The notes below the pieces were generated by a model. The model was not told the DNA's origin. It saw only the letters and a list, made by a program, of their open reading frames with translations, and did no database searches. From DASUPK01 sp036265435 (GTDB lineage: Bacteria; Actinomycetota; Thermoleophilia; Solirubrobacterales; 70-9), in the NCBI GenBank assembly GCA_036265435.1, contig DATAPB010000251.1, positions 1-26,616 of the forward strand: a stretch of DNA of 26,616 bases, written 5' to 3'. This document shows positions 1 to 7,000 of this stretch, piece by piece (within the stretch, counting starts at the first letter, position 1; each line of letters opens with the position of its first letter). A program made the translations under genes and the position numbers.

Positions 1-617
1 TCGCAGACAGCCTCGAAGGCGGGAGAGTGGCCGCCGGAGAGGACCAGCACCGGGAAGTCCGCTGCGGCAAGCCGCTCCAGCGGGATCTCCGCCTCCCAGG
101 AGGGACGCTCGCGCTTGAGCAGCTCGACTCCGTGGAGGAGCTCGTCCGGCAGCTGGTCCGGTGTGCCGAACGCCGAGCCGGCGCCGCCGCGGAACAACCG
201 CAGGAAGTCCTCCGACGGGATCGTCTCCGCGTGCTCGAACAGGCGCTCCCCGTTCGCGATCATCTCGTCCACCGCCGACGTGCCCTCGGCGAGCCGGAGA
301 CAGCCCGGCTCCGAAACGGTCAGCGAGCGAACCGCGTTCGGGCGCTGGGCAGCCGCCAGCAGCGCGATCACCGCCCCGTAGGAGTGACCGACCAGGTGCA
401 CTCCGTCGCCGAGCAGCTCGGCGAACAGCGGCGCCTCGACCTCGAAGTCGTTGCGCTCCAGAGGCGGGCTCTCGCCGAACCCGGGGCGGCTGGGGATGAG
501 GAGCGTCCAACGCGCGGCGAGCTCGTGCTGCTTCCGCCAGGTGAGGGCCGGCCCGACGATGTCGCCGTGGATGAAGAGGATCGGCGGTCCTTCGCCGAAC
601 CGCTCAACGGCGAGCAT
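1..617 (-). CDS. Alpha/beta hydrolase, partial (C-terminus beyond window)
   Basis: Reading the minus strand from an ATG at 617 gives an open frame to the window edge (205 codons). It begins MLAVERFGEGPPILFIHGD. The HG at residues 17-18 is the usual oxyanion-hole strand-loop, and GHSYG at residues 77-81 is the nucleophile elbow, with Ser79 as the expected catalytic serine. A strand reading PVLVLSGGHSPAF near the edge fits the position before the acid; the catalytic histidine would lie outside the window. The substrate cannot be told: the family includes esterases, haloperoxidases and dehalogenases. It is divergent from the GT2 gene, with 59 bases between starts. No good Shine-Dalgarno is seen, so the exact start is uncertain. 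Assignment to the fold is secure; function is not. Confidence 0.85.
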   Translation of the reverse strand, partial: MLAVERFGEGPPILFIHGDIVGPALTWRKQHELAARWTLLIPSRPGFGESPPLERNDFEVEAPLFAELLGDGVHLVGHSYGAVIALLAAAQRPNAVRSLTVSEPGCLRLAEGTSAVDEMIANGERLFEHAETIPSEDFLRLFRGGAGSAFGTPDQLPDELLHGVELLKRERPSWEAEIPLERLAAADFPVLVLSGGHSPAFEAVC

Positions 618-662
618 CTCGCACGACGATTCGTAGCAACCGCGCCATGGCCGAACAAACCC

Positions 663-668
663 TACGAT
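663..668 (+). promoter_or_regulatory. Putative -10 box of a leaderless promoter (GT2 gene)
   Basis: TACGAT stands 8 bases before the ATG at 677, so transcription would begin at or next to the start codon. No Shine-Dalgarno and no convincing -35 are seen. This supports 677 rather than the upstream in-frame ATG at 647 as the start. It is one of a series of similar sites in this window. Confidence 0.4.
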
Positions 669-676
669 CACCGCGG

Positions 677-1699
677 ATGAAGCTGATCATCCAGGTCCCC
701 TGCCTGAACGAAGAGCAATCCCTTCCCGGCCTGCTCTCGGAGCTGCCGCGGGAGGTCGCCGGGTTCGACGAGGTCGAGTGGCTGGTCGTGGATGACGGGT
801 CGACCGACCGCACCGTCGAGGTCGCTCGCCGCCACGGCGTCGACCATCTGGTGAGGCTGACCATGAACAAGGGGCTCGCGACCGCGTTCCAGTCGGGACT
901 CGATGCCGCGCTCAAGCTCGGCGCCGACGCGGTCGTCAATACCGACGCCGACAACCAGTACCGGTCCGAGGACATCCCGCGTCTGGTGGAGCCGATCCTC
1001 GCCGGGCGCGCGGACATGGTGGTCGGCGACCGGCAGGTGCGCAGCATCGACCACTTCTCGCCTTCGAAGAAGCTGCTACAGCGGCTCGGCAGCTGGGTCG
1101 TGCGCCGCGCTTCGGGGACGGACGTTCTCGACACCACCTCGGGCTTCCGCGCCTACAACCGCGAGGCGGCGCTCCAGCTGATCGTGGTCTCGCGCTACAC
1201 GTACACGCTCGAGAGCCTGATCCAGGCCGGGAAGATGTCCGTCGCTCTCGAGGACGTTCCCGTCTCGACGAACCCGACGGATCGGGAGTCCCGGCTCGTC
1301 GGCTCGACCTCGGCCTACGTCAGGCGGAACGCCTTCGCGATCTTCCGCGCGTACACGCTGTATGAGCCGCTGCGCGTCTTCATGCTTCTCGCACTCGTCT
1401 TCGGCACGCTCGCGGTGGCGGCCTGGTCTCCGTTCCTATTCGACTGGATCCTGAACGGCGACCGCAGCGGCCACGTCCAGTCGCTGATCCTGGGCGCGGT
1501 GCTGATGCTGGCGGCGGTCCAGATGTTCGCGCTCGGCATCATCGGCGACTCCCTGGCCGGGCAGCGGGCGATCGCCCAGCGCGTTTACGAGCGGGTCAGG
1601 AGACTCGAGCTCGAGGCGGGCGTGCCGCCGACGCACTACGAGCGGCTGACCGCCGATCGCCCGCTCACCGTGGAGACCATCGAGACGATCGCCCGGTGA
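677..1699 (+). CDS. GT2 glycosyltransferase, dolichol/polyprenyl-phosphate sugar transferase type
   Basis: This 340-residue protein starts MKLIIQVPCLNEE. It has the GT-A hallmarks of family GT2: VVDDGSTD (about 37-44), NKGLATAFQSGL (64-75), the DXD-like TDAD (89-92) for the metal-nucleotide sugar, and a GFRAYNREA segment typical of DPM1-like enzymes. Two hydrophobic segments near residues 234-258 and 269-295 would anchor it in the membrane with the catalytic domain in the cytoplasm. The likely role is moving a sugar from a nucleotide donor to a polyprenyl phosphate, or to a glycan, for the cell surface. An in-frame ATG at 647 would add ten residues; I prefer 677 because of the -10 box close in front. 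The next gene overlaps its stop by four bases. Donor and acceptor are unknown. Confidence 0.88.
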   Translation: MKLIIQVPCLNEEQSLPGLLSELPREVAGFDEVEWLVVDDGSTDRTVEVARRHGVDHLVRLTMNKGLATAFQSGLDAALKLGADAVVNTDADNQYRSEDIPRLVEPILAGRADMVVGDRQVRSIDHFSPSKKLLQRLGSWVVRRASGTDVLDTTSGFRAYNREAALQLIVVSRYTYTLESLIQAGKMSVALEDVPVSTNPTDRESRLVGSTSAYVRRNAFAIFRAYTLYEPLRVFMLLALVFGTLAVAAWSPFLFDWILNGDRSGHVQSLILGAVLMLAAVQMFALGIIGDSLAGQRAIAQRVYERVRRLELEAGVPPTHYERLTADRPLTVETIETIAR

Positions 1700-2358
1700 G
1701 TCGCACCAAACGGATTGCTCCTGGGTTCGCTCGGAGCACCCCCGCATCAACGGAGAGCGGCGGGAACGTCTACGACAAGTACGGGACCTCGAATCCGATC
1801 GCCCGCAGGTTGATGGCCGGCTTCATGTTGGACCTCGACCAGCTCGTCGAGCGGACCGGAGCCCGCGAGGCCCACGAGGTCGGGTGCGGCGAGGGCGAGA
1901 TCTCGATCCGCCTGGCGCGGAGCGGGATCCGGGTCCGGGGCACCGACGCCTACCCCCGGGTGCTCGAGGAGGCGAGGCGGCGGGCCGCCGTGGCCGGCGT
2001 CGAGATCGATTTCGAGGCGGTGCGCGTCGAGGAACTCGATCCAGAGCGGCACGCGGCGGAGCTGGTGGTCTGCTGTGAGGTTCTCGAGCACCTCGAGGAT
2101 GCGCAGCGGGGCCTGGAGGTGCTCCGCCGCCTGGCGAGCCCGTGGTTGATCGCGAGCGTCCCGCGCGAGCCACTCTGGCGCGCGCTCAACCTGGCCCGGT
2201 TCTCCTACGTCGGGGAGCTCGGAAACACGCCCGGGCACCTGAGCCACTGGTCGCGGGGCGGCTTCGAGCGGTTTCTCGGCGAGCGTTTCGAGGTAATCGA
2301 GGTTCGGAGCCCGATCCCCTGGACGATGGCGCTCTGCCGCGTCCCGGGGACGGACTGA
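1696..2358 (+). CDS. Class I SAM-dependent methyltransferase
   Basis: The 220-residue protein starts at GTG 1696, which overlaps the stop of the glycosyltransferase in a four-base GTGA, so translation is probably coupled. NVYDKYGTSNPIARRL leads into motif I, EVGCGEGEIS (61-70), then an acidic residue after strand 2 (GTDAY) and CCEVLEHLED, the usual post-strand-4 segment. SVPREPLWRALN follows, as in ubiE-like and glycan-linked methyltransferases. The substrate is unknown; position between two glycosyltransferases suggests a lipid- or sugar-linked acceptor (inference). Residues about 5-20 are encoded by a copy of the dispersed stem-loop repeat (1708-1753), so the N-terminus is probably repeat-derived. 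No later ATG or GTG precedes the conserved VYDKYG, so the early start is favoured. Confidence 0.88.
   Translation: MSRTKRIAPGFARSTPASTESGGNVYDKYGTSNPIARRLMAGFMLDLDQLVERTGAREAHEVGCGEGEISIRLARSGIRVRGTDAYPRVLEEARRRAAVAGVEIDFEAVRVEELDPERHAAELVVCCEVLEHLEDAQRGLEVLRRLASPWLIASVPREPLWRALNLARFSYVGELGNTPGHLSHWSRGGFERFLGERFEVIEVRSPIPWTMALCRVPGTD
1708..1753 (+). repeat. Dispersed stem-loop repeat, copy A (inside methyltransferase gene)
   Basis: The copy runs from AAACGG to CATCAACGG. TGCTCC (1716-1721) pairs with GGAGCA (1733-1738) across an 11-base loop, followed by CCCCGCATCAACGG in place of the usual CCCTCGCATCA-type tail. It is the longest-looped copy and lies within the first codons of the methyltransferase frame. 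Confidence 0.65.
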
Positions 2359-2381
2359 GATAACCCCGAAGGCGGCCTGTC

Positions 2382-2387
2382 TAAAAT
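2382..2387 (+). promoter_or_regulatory. Putative -10 box (GT-C-like membrane protein)
   Basis: TAAAAT lies 11 bases before the ATG at 2399 in the 40-base gap after the methyltransferase. The stretch from the box to the ATG closely matches that in front of the MscS gene: both read CTAA, four variable bases, then GCCCA-CCTCATG. No Shine-Dalgarno is present. Confidence 0.45.
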
Positions 2388-2398
2388 CGCCCACCCTC

Positions 2399-4180
2399 AT
2401 GAGGCGCTTGCGCGAGGCGCTGCATAAAACGGGCTCCTCCTGGCGGAGGACCCTCGCATCACGTTCCAGACCAGGCGTGGCCGCCATCGTCACGCTCGGC
2501 TTCGCCTGGGGAATCGTGATCCATCAGCTCGGCTGGGCGCAGCTCGGCCACTTCGGCCAGGTGCGCGCCTTCGACGACGGCCAGGCGCAGATCGATCAGT
2601 GGCACTGGGAGACGAACGACAAGGCCTGGGTCGATGGTCACTTCTATTCGGTGAAGAGCCCGGGGGTGGCCGCCCTGACGACGTTGCCGTATATGGCGAT
2701 CAAGGCCCTGGATGGGGACAAGCTCGCCCGGGCCGCCGTCGCCAACGAGCGGGCCACCCCACATCCGAAATGGCATCCGGACAGCGTCGTGCCGCTGGAG
2801 AACATGGGCTACGACGTCGAGCGCGGACTCCGCGTGCAGGCCCGGGTCGAGGGGGAGACGCCGATCGTCTGGGCGCTCACCCTGATCGCGGCCGTGATCC
2901 CCGGGGTGCTGCTGCTGCTCGCGGTGCGCTGGGCCGCCGACCGCTTCGTACCGGGGTACGGCACTGCCGCCGCGATCACGCTCGGCGTGGCGACGATCGT
3001 CATGACCTTCGCCGCGGAGTTCTTCTCCCACGTGATCTCCGCCGGCTTCGCCTTCGCCGCGTTCTGCTTGCTGATGAAGGAGAGGGACGGCCCCATGCGG
3101 CGATCGATGGTGTTCGCCGCGGGGCTGCTCGCCGGCCTCGCGGTCACCTTCGAATTCCAGACCGGGCTGGTCGGCGTCGTGCTGATCTTCTACGCGCTGG
3201 CACGACGCTCCGACCGTCTGCGCCGCGCGGCCGTCTACGCGGGTGGAGCCGTCCTGGGAGCCGCGCCGATGCTCGCCTTCAACACGTGGGCGTTCGGGAA
3301 CCCGCTGCAGCTCGCCTACAGCGACGCGGTCGCCTTCCCCGGGCGAAGCGGCCACGACGTGCTCGGGTTGAACAGCGACGGCTTCTTCGGCATCACCGTG
3401 CCGCGCTTCGACAGCGCCACCGACCTGCTCTTCGCGGGGCGCGGCCTGATCGTGCTCACCCCGATTGTCGTGATGGCCGTGGTCGGCGTCTTCCTGATGC
3501 GCCGCAAGCATCGCGCTGAGGCGAACACGATCCTCGCCGTCGCCGCGGTCTACTTCGTCTACAACGCGGGCTACTGGCTGCCGTACGGCGGGGGCACACC
3601 CGGGCCGCGGTTCCTGATCCCGGCTCTGCCCTTCGTCGCGATCGGGCTCGCCTACGCGTACAAGCGCCTGCCGGCCCTGACGCTCGGGCTCGCGGTCCCC
3701 TCCGCTCTCTTCATGGTCGTCGGGACGCTGACGTACCCGCTGATCGGCAAGCAGGGAATCGGCACATGGGCGGACTGGCTCGTCCAGGGCCGGCTCGAGC
3801 ACACCGTGCTCACGGCCTTCGGCGTGACCAACGCCTGGCTGGCGCTGGCGCCGTTCTTCGCCGCGCTGACGATCGCGGTCGTCCTCGCCGTGCGCGCGAC
3901 GCCGGCGACGATGTTCTCCGACTACCGGGTGGCGGTGCCGGCGGTGCTGGGCTGGGCGTGCGTCGCGGCGATCGCGCCGTCTCTAGCCAACTACGAGATC
4001 AGCTTCCTGAACCGCGGGAACATGTCCGCTCTCTGGCTGGTTGCCGCGGGAGCGCTGCTCTCGCTGCTGACGATCACGGCCCTGCGGATACGCGAGGGCC
4101 GAACTCAGCCGAAGTCGCAGGCCGCGGCGCGAGAGCCGGTGGTCGCCCCCGAGCTCGCGTTGGACGAGCCGACCTCGTAG
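2399..4180 (+). CDS. Polytopic membrane protein, GT-C glycosyltransferase-like
   Basis: This 593-residue protein has about ten or more hydrophobic segments. The first external loop reads DDGQAQIDQWHWETNDK and then GHFYSVKSPGVAALTTLP. An acidic pair followed by a Y-S-x-K-x-P-G segment is characteristic of actinobacterial GT-C (GT39/ArnT-like) membrane proteins, as is GPRFLIPALPFVAIGLAYA later on. Such enzymes use polyprenyl-linked sugars at the outer face of the membrane, and the adjacent GT2 could supply that donor (inference). The start at ATG 2399 has a TAAAAT box close by; a GTG at 2477 is an in-frame alternative that would leave the stem-loop repeat at 2427-2463 outside the gene. The 3' end overlaps the convergent neighbour by 76 bases. 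The transferred sugar is unknown. Confidence 0.8.
   Translation: MRRLREALHKTGSSWRRTLASRSRPGVAAIVTLGFAWGIVIHQLGWAQLGHFGQVRAFDDGQAQIDQWHWETNDKAWVDGHFYSVKSPGVAALTTLPYMAIKALDGDKLARAAVANERATPHPKWHPDSVVPLENMGYDVERGLRVQARVEGETPIVWALTLIAAVIPGVLLLLAVRWAADRFVPGYGTAAAITLGVATIVMTFAAEFFSHVISAGFAFAAFCLLMKERDGPMRRSMVFAAGLLAGLAVTFEFQTGLVGVVLIFYALARRSDRLRRAAVYAGGAVLGAAPMLAFNTWAFGNPLQLAYSDAVAFPGRSGHDVLGLNSDGFFGITVPRFDSATDLLFAGRGLIVLTPIVVMAVVGVFLMRRKHRAEANTILAVAAVYFVYNAGYWLPYGGGTPGPRFLIPALPFVAIGLAYAYKRLPALTLGLAVPSALFMVVGTLTYPLIGKQGIGTWADWLVQGRLEHTVLTAFGVTNAWLALAPFFAALTIAVVLAVRATPATMFSDYRVAVPAVLGWACVAAIAPSLANYEISFLNRGNMSALWLVAAGALLSLLTITALRIREGRTQPKSQAAAREPVVAPELALDEPTS
2427..2463 (+). repeat. Dispersed stem-loop repeat, copy B (5' end of GT-C-like gene)
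   Basis: AAACGGG, a bulged C, then TCCTCC (2435-2440), loop TGGC, GGAGGA (2445-2450), CCCTCGCATCACG. The GGG and CCC extend the stem around the bulge. The stem sequence differs from the other copies on both sides, keeping pairing. It is read through in frame if the gene starts at 2399. Confidence 0.7.
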
Positions 4181-5868
4181 ACGACCAATCCGGGCAGCCG
4201 GCAGACGGTCAGCGGCAGTCCCTCGATTGACCTGCGAGCAGCACCGGCCTGGGGCGTCCCCTCGCTCAGTCCGAGGTGGAGGATCACCGTCCGCACCCCG
4301 TAATCCTGCAGCTCGCGGACGGTCGCGGCATCCGGGAAGTTCGCCATGTGCTTGACCAGGTCCAATACCACCGCGGGGTTTGTGCTCGCTCGGCCGTTGA
4401 CCATGTCGGGGAAGCCGTCGGTCGAGGCCAGCTGGTAGGCCCGGTTCTGCTTGGCGGTCAGAGCCGGGAGATGCAGCTGGGGAGTCGGGATCCCGGTAGT
4501 CGAGGCCTGCGCGGGCGGGACGTCCGGCATCGCCTGGTTGTCGAACGGGTCGAACGGCAGGCTCCGTCCCTCGGTGACGATCACCAGGGCGAGAAACCCG
4601 GCGACGGCCGGCCCCGACCAGGCCGGTAGCCGGGTTCGCCTCACCGCCCTGATCGCGGCCTCACCGCCGGCCGCCGCGAGCAACGCCAGGGTCAGCGTCG
4701 AGAACGTGGCGATACGGCCCGGAGTCCTGATCGCGTCCCATCCGGGAAGCACTTCGTAGAGAACGCGGTACGGCCAGAGCAGACCTCCCTCCTCCCGAAA
4801 GCCCAGCTGCAGAATCAGGATCGCCACGGTCCCGATTCCCAGGCCGACTCGCGTGCGCCTGCTGAGGCTGGCCGAGAACATGCCCGCCACCGCGAGCACG
4901 ACGATCACGAGTCCGGGGAAGAGGGTCTTCTCCTGGAGCGTGGTGAGGCTGTTGCGGATACCGGCGGTCGCCGCGCCCCAGACCCAGTTCTCCTCCGGCG
5001 CCGTCAGAAACACCTTCAGCGGACCGGAGAAGGCGGCGACCTCGTGGGGGCTTCGCTTCGCGGCCGGGAAGTTGTCCGCGATGTAGAGATATGCGTGCGC
5101 GATCCAGTAGGAGACCGCCAGGAAGACGACGGCCCCCGCCACGCCCGCGATGAGCATGTTGCGCGGAATCGCCGGCCGCCGGCGAACGAGCCAGGCGATG
5201 ATCGCGATCAGGACCGCCCCGCCGATCCCGTAGGCGAAGGGCAGACCGAGAACCCAGCCGATCGACACCTGCCAGACGGCCACCACCCACGCCCAGAAAA
5301 GCCACCACGGCCGGCGCAGACGGATACCGCGGATCGCGAAGGCGATCGAGAGGGGGATTCCGCCGCTCGAGATCACCTGCAGGTGGCCGTCCTGCTCGAG
5401 TCTGTAGGGGGCGAATGCGAACGCCGCGCCCGCGACCACGGCGCCGACGGGACTCAGCCCGATCTCGCGGGCGAGCATGTAGGCCCCGAAGAACGCCAGC
5501 GCGTAGGCGAAGATGAAGAGCAGGTCGTAGCGGACCATCGCCGCGTGGGGGCCGCTGCCGATGATCCCGGTCGGGGCATAGCCGATCAGCGCATCTCCGA
5601 AGGCGAGCGTGTCCTTCAGCGGCCAGAACCGGTTGGCGTCGAAGAAGTGAAGGGGCTGATGGACCAGCGCGTGGCCGCCCCAGGCCGGCTGCCATGCCTC
5701 GGCCAGCGGATCGCCGATGTCGCGCGGGACCACGCTGCCGACGTGGATCGCCAGAGGCCAGGTCATCACGATCGCGAGCAGTGACGCTCCGATGGCGACG
5801 ACGATGACCTCCCGCCGGGTCATCTCCCTGGAACGGGTCGCGGCGTCGCGCGCCCTCTCGTCGAGCAT
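4105..5868 (-). CDS. Large polytopic membrane protein, possible glycosyltransferase (unknown function)
   Basis: This 587-residue protein has roughly ten to twelve hydrophobic segments. After the first segment it reads SVVPRDIGDPLAEAWQPAW, the D-P-x-x-x-x-W pattern seen in large membrane proteins of the YfhO/GT-C type that sit beside glycan genes. A soluble C-terminal part of about 120 residues follows (DGFPDMVNGRAS; VRTVILHLG). The function is inferred only from class and position: it faces the GT-C-like gene tail to tail. The last 25 codons overlap that gene by 76 bases and look low in complexity. The start could be ATG 5868 or ATG 5823 (MTRREVIVVAIG). The shorter form begins directly before the first membrane helix and would exclude a possible degenerate stem-loop repeat at 5832-5865. 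Confidence 0.78.
   Translation of the reverse strand: MLDERARDAATRSREMTRREVIVVAIGASLLAIVMTWPLAIHVGSVVPRDIGDPLAEAWQPAWGGHALVHQPLHFFDANRFWPLKDTLAFGDALIGYAPTGIIGSGPHAAMVRYDLLFIFAYALAFFGAYMLAREIGLSPVGAVVAGAAFAFAPYRLEQDGHLQVISSGGIPLSIAFAIRGIRLRRPWWLFWAWVVAVWQVSIGWVLGLPFAYGIGGAVLIAIIAWLVRRRPAIPRNMLIAGVAGAVVFLAVSYWIAHAYLYIADNFPAAKRSPHEVAAFSGPLKVFLTAPEENWVWGAATAGIRNSLTTLQEKTLFPGLVIVVLAVAGMFSASLSRRTRVGLGIGTVAILILQLGFREEGGLLWPYRVLYEVLPGWDAIRTPGRIATFSTLTLALLAAAGGEAAIRAVRRTRLPAWSGPAVAGFLALVIVTEGRSLPFDPFDNQAMPDVPPAQASTTGIPTPQLHLPALTAKQNRAYQLASTDGFPDMVNGRASTNPAVVLDLVKHMANFPDAATVRELQDYGVRTVILHLGLSEGTPQAGAARRSIEGLPLTVCRLPGLVVYEVGSSNASSGATTGSRAAACDFG
5832..5865 (+). repeat. Possible degenerate copy of the dispersed stem-loop repeat
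   Basis: AACGGG, T, CGCG, loop GCGT, CGCG, then CGCCCTCTCGTC resembles the repeat (GGG, bulged T, stem, four-base loop, stem, CCCTCGC-type tail). The tail match is poor, and it lies in the first codons of the minus-strand membrane protein. It is listed with low confidence. Confidence 0.25.
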
Positions 5869-5907
5869 GAGCCGGGCATCCTCGCAACTCAGGTCAGCGC
5901 CCGCTCA

Positions 5908-5913
5908 TATGCT
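5908..5913 (+). promoter_or_regulatory. Putative -10 box of a leaderless promoter
   Basis: TATGCT lies six bases before the GTG start at 5920 in the divergent gap 5869-5919. No Shine-Dalgarno precedes the GTG. Spacing places the transcript start at the first codon. Confidence 0.42.
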
Positions 5914-5919
5914 TCACCC

Positions 5920-6357
5920 GTGACCGCTGCGCTGATCGCGATCGCTGTAGTCGCCTTTCTGGCGATCGATGCCTACGTCATCTACCGCGTCTTTGCGTCG
6001 CGGGCCCGTGCCGACGACCACGGCATGTTCATGATCCCCGGCGAGTCTTCGGTCACCCTGCCGGCGGGGACCAAGCTGAAGATCTCCTATCAGGAGGAGT
6101 ACACCGCCCCCGGCGGCGAGGGCTCGATCGAGTTCTACGTGCCGAAGGAACTGCAGATCGAGGTCAGCGGTCCCACAGGCGACCAGCTCGAGATCAAGGG
6201 ACCCGGCTTTCGCGGGATGGGCCAATCCGCCGATACCGGGCGAGGGTGGAGCCGGACGCTGGTCGGCACGGTCGAGGCGACCCAGCCGGGCGACTACACG
6301 GTGAAGGCGGGTCCTGCCGTCGACGGCGTCGAGCCGAAGATCCTGCTCGGAAAATAA
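5920..6357 (+). CDS. Small membrane-anchored protein of unknown function
   Basis: The 145-residue protein starts with GTG. Residues 2-25 form one hydrophobic segment (TAALIAIAVVAFLAIDAYVIY) followed by RVFASRAR, so the rest could be cytoplasmic by the positive-inside rule or a processed exported domain. The remainder has short alternating strands (SSVTLPAGTKLKISYQEE; SIEFYVPKELQIEVSG; DYTVKAGPAV) typical of a beta-sandwich. I do not recognise the family. Divergent from the large membrane protein by 51 bases, it ends 29 bases from the pyrE stop, with a stem-loop repeat filling the gap. The GTG start is supported by a TATGCT box six bases upstream. Confidence 0.75.
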   Translation: MTAALIAIAVVAFLAIDAYVIYRVFASRARADDHGMFMIPGESSVTLPAGTKLKISYQEEYTAPGGEGSIEFYVPKELQIEVSGPTGDQLEIKGPGFRGMGQSADTGRGWSRTLVGTVEATQPGDYTVKAGPAVDGVEPKILLGK

Positions 6358-6392
6358 AACGGGTTGCGCTTACGCGCACCCTCGCATCACCG
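6357..6392 (+). repeat. Dispersed stem-loop repeat, copy C, between two convergent stop codons
   Basis: AAACGGG, bulged T, TGCGC (6365-6369), loop TTAC, GCGCA (6374-6378), CCCTCGCATCACCG. Its first base is the last base of the TAA ending the small membrane protein, and its tail contains the pyrE stop (6387-6389, complement). It fills the convergent gap exactly and may act as a two-way terminator, although no T-run follows on either strand. Confidence 0.75.
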
Positions 6393-6956
6393 ATCCGGCC
6401 GGTCCGGATAGAGGTCGTCGATCGTCAGCAGGGGGCGGTAGGGGGCGCCCGCGGCTTCCTCGATCGCCTGGGCGCCGCCCGCGAGGCGGTCGATCACCGC
6501 GGTCACGCCGACGACCTCCAGACCCTCCTCCTTGATCCGCTCGATCGCGCGCACCGTCGATCCGCCGGTCGTCACCACGTCCTCCACCACCAGGCAGCTG
6601 GTGCCGGGGTCCAGGACCGGTCCCTCGATCCAGCGCTGGAGGCCGTGCTCCTTGCGCTCCTTGCGCACGAAGAACGCGACCAGGCCGTCGCCGTCCTCGG
6701 AGCCGATCGCGCCGCAGGCGAGCGGATCCGCGCCCATCGTCATTCCGCCCACGGCTGCGGCGCCGCGCTCGGCCGCCTCCGCCGCGATCAGCGCACCCGC
6801 CGCGCGATATGCGGTCGGCCGCAGCAGCGCCCGCTTGGCGTCCACGTAGTACTGCGCCTCCTGGCCGCTGGAGAGAGTGACCTCGCCGAGCACCAGGGCG
6901 TGCTCGCGCAGCTCGGCGAGCAGGGTCTCTCGCGCGGAATCGCTCACGGCGCGCAT
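6387..6956 (-). CDS. pyrE: Orotate phosphoribosyltransferase
   Basis: This 189-residue protein joins orotate to PRPP to give OMP, the fifth step of pyrimidine synthesis, in the cytoplasm. It has the OPRT loop FFVRKERKEHG (95-105, with the lysines and histidine that contact pyrophosphate) and the PRPP-binding motif VVEDVVTTGGS (123-133). The N-terminal stretch LTLSSG-type segment (here VTLSSGQEAQYYVDAKR, 26-42) is also typical. I take ATG 6956 because an OPRT begins near MRAVSDSARETLLAEL; the open frame continues upstream only as an antisense shadow of the next gene. It lies 44 bases downstream of the SDR-like gene on the same strand and is far from any other visible pyrimidine gene. Confidence 0.95.
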   Translation of the reverse strand: MRAVSDSARETLLAELREHALVLGEVTLSSGQEAQYYVDAKRALLRPTAYRAAGALIAAEAAERGAAAVGGMTMGADPLACGAIGSEDGDGLVAFFVRKERKEHGLQRWIEGPVLDPGTSCLVVEDVVTTGGSTVRAIERIKEEGLEVVGVTAVIDRLAGGAQAIEEAAGAPYRPLLTIDDLYPDRPDR

Positions 6957-7000
6957 CCTAGGCACCGGCGAGGGATCAGCCGCTTCTGCTCGGCGGGCGA

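Noticed and set aside
2459..3802. Long minus-strand open frame (447 codons) opposite the GT-C-like gene
   Set aside because: Its product is rich in Arg, Gly, Asp and Glu with no motifs, typical of antisense shadow frames in GC-rich genes; the plus-strand gene has clear membrane segments and family motifs.
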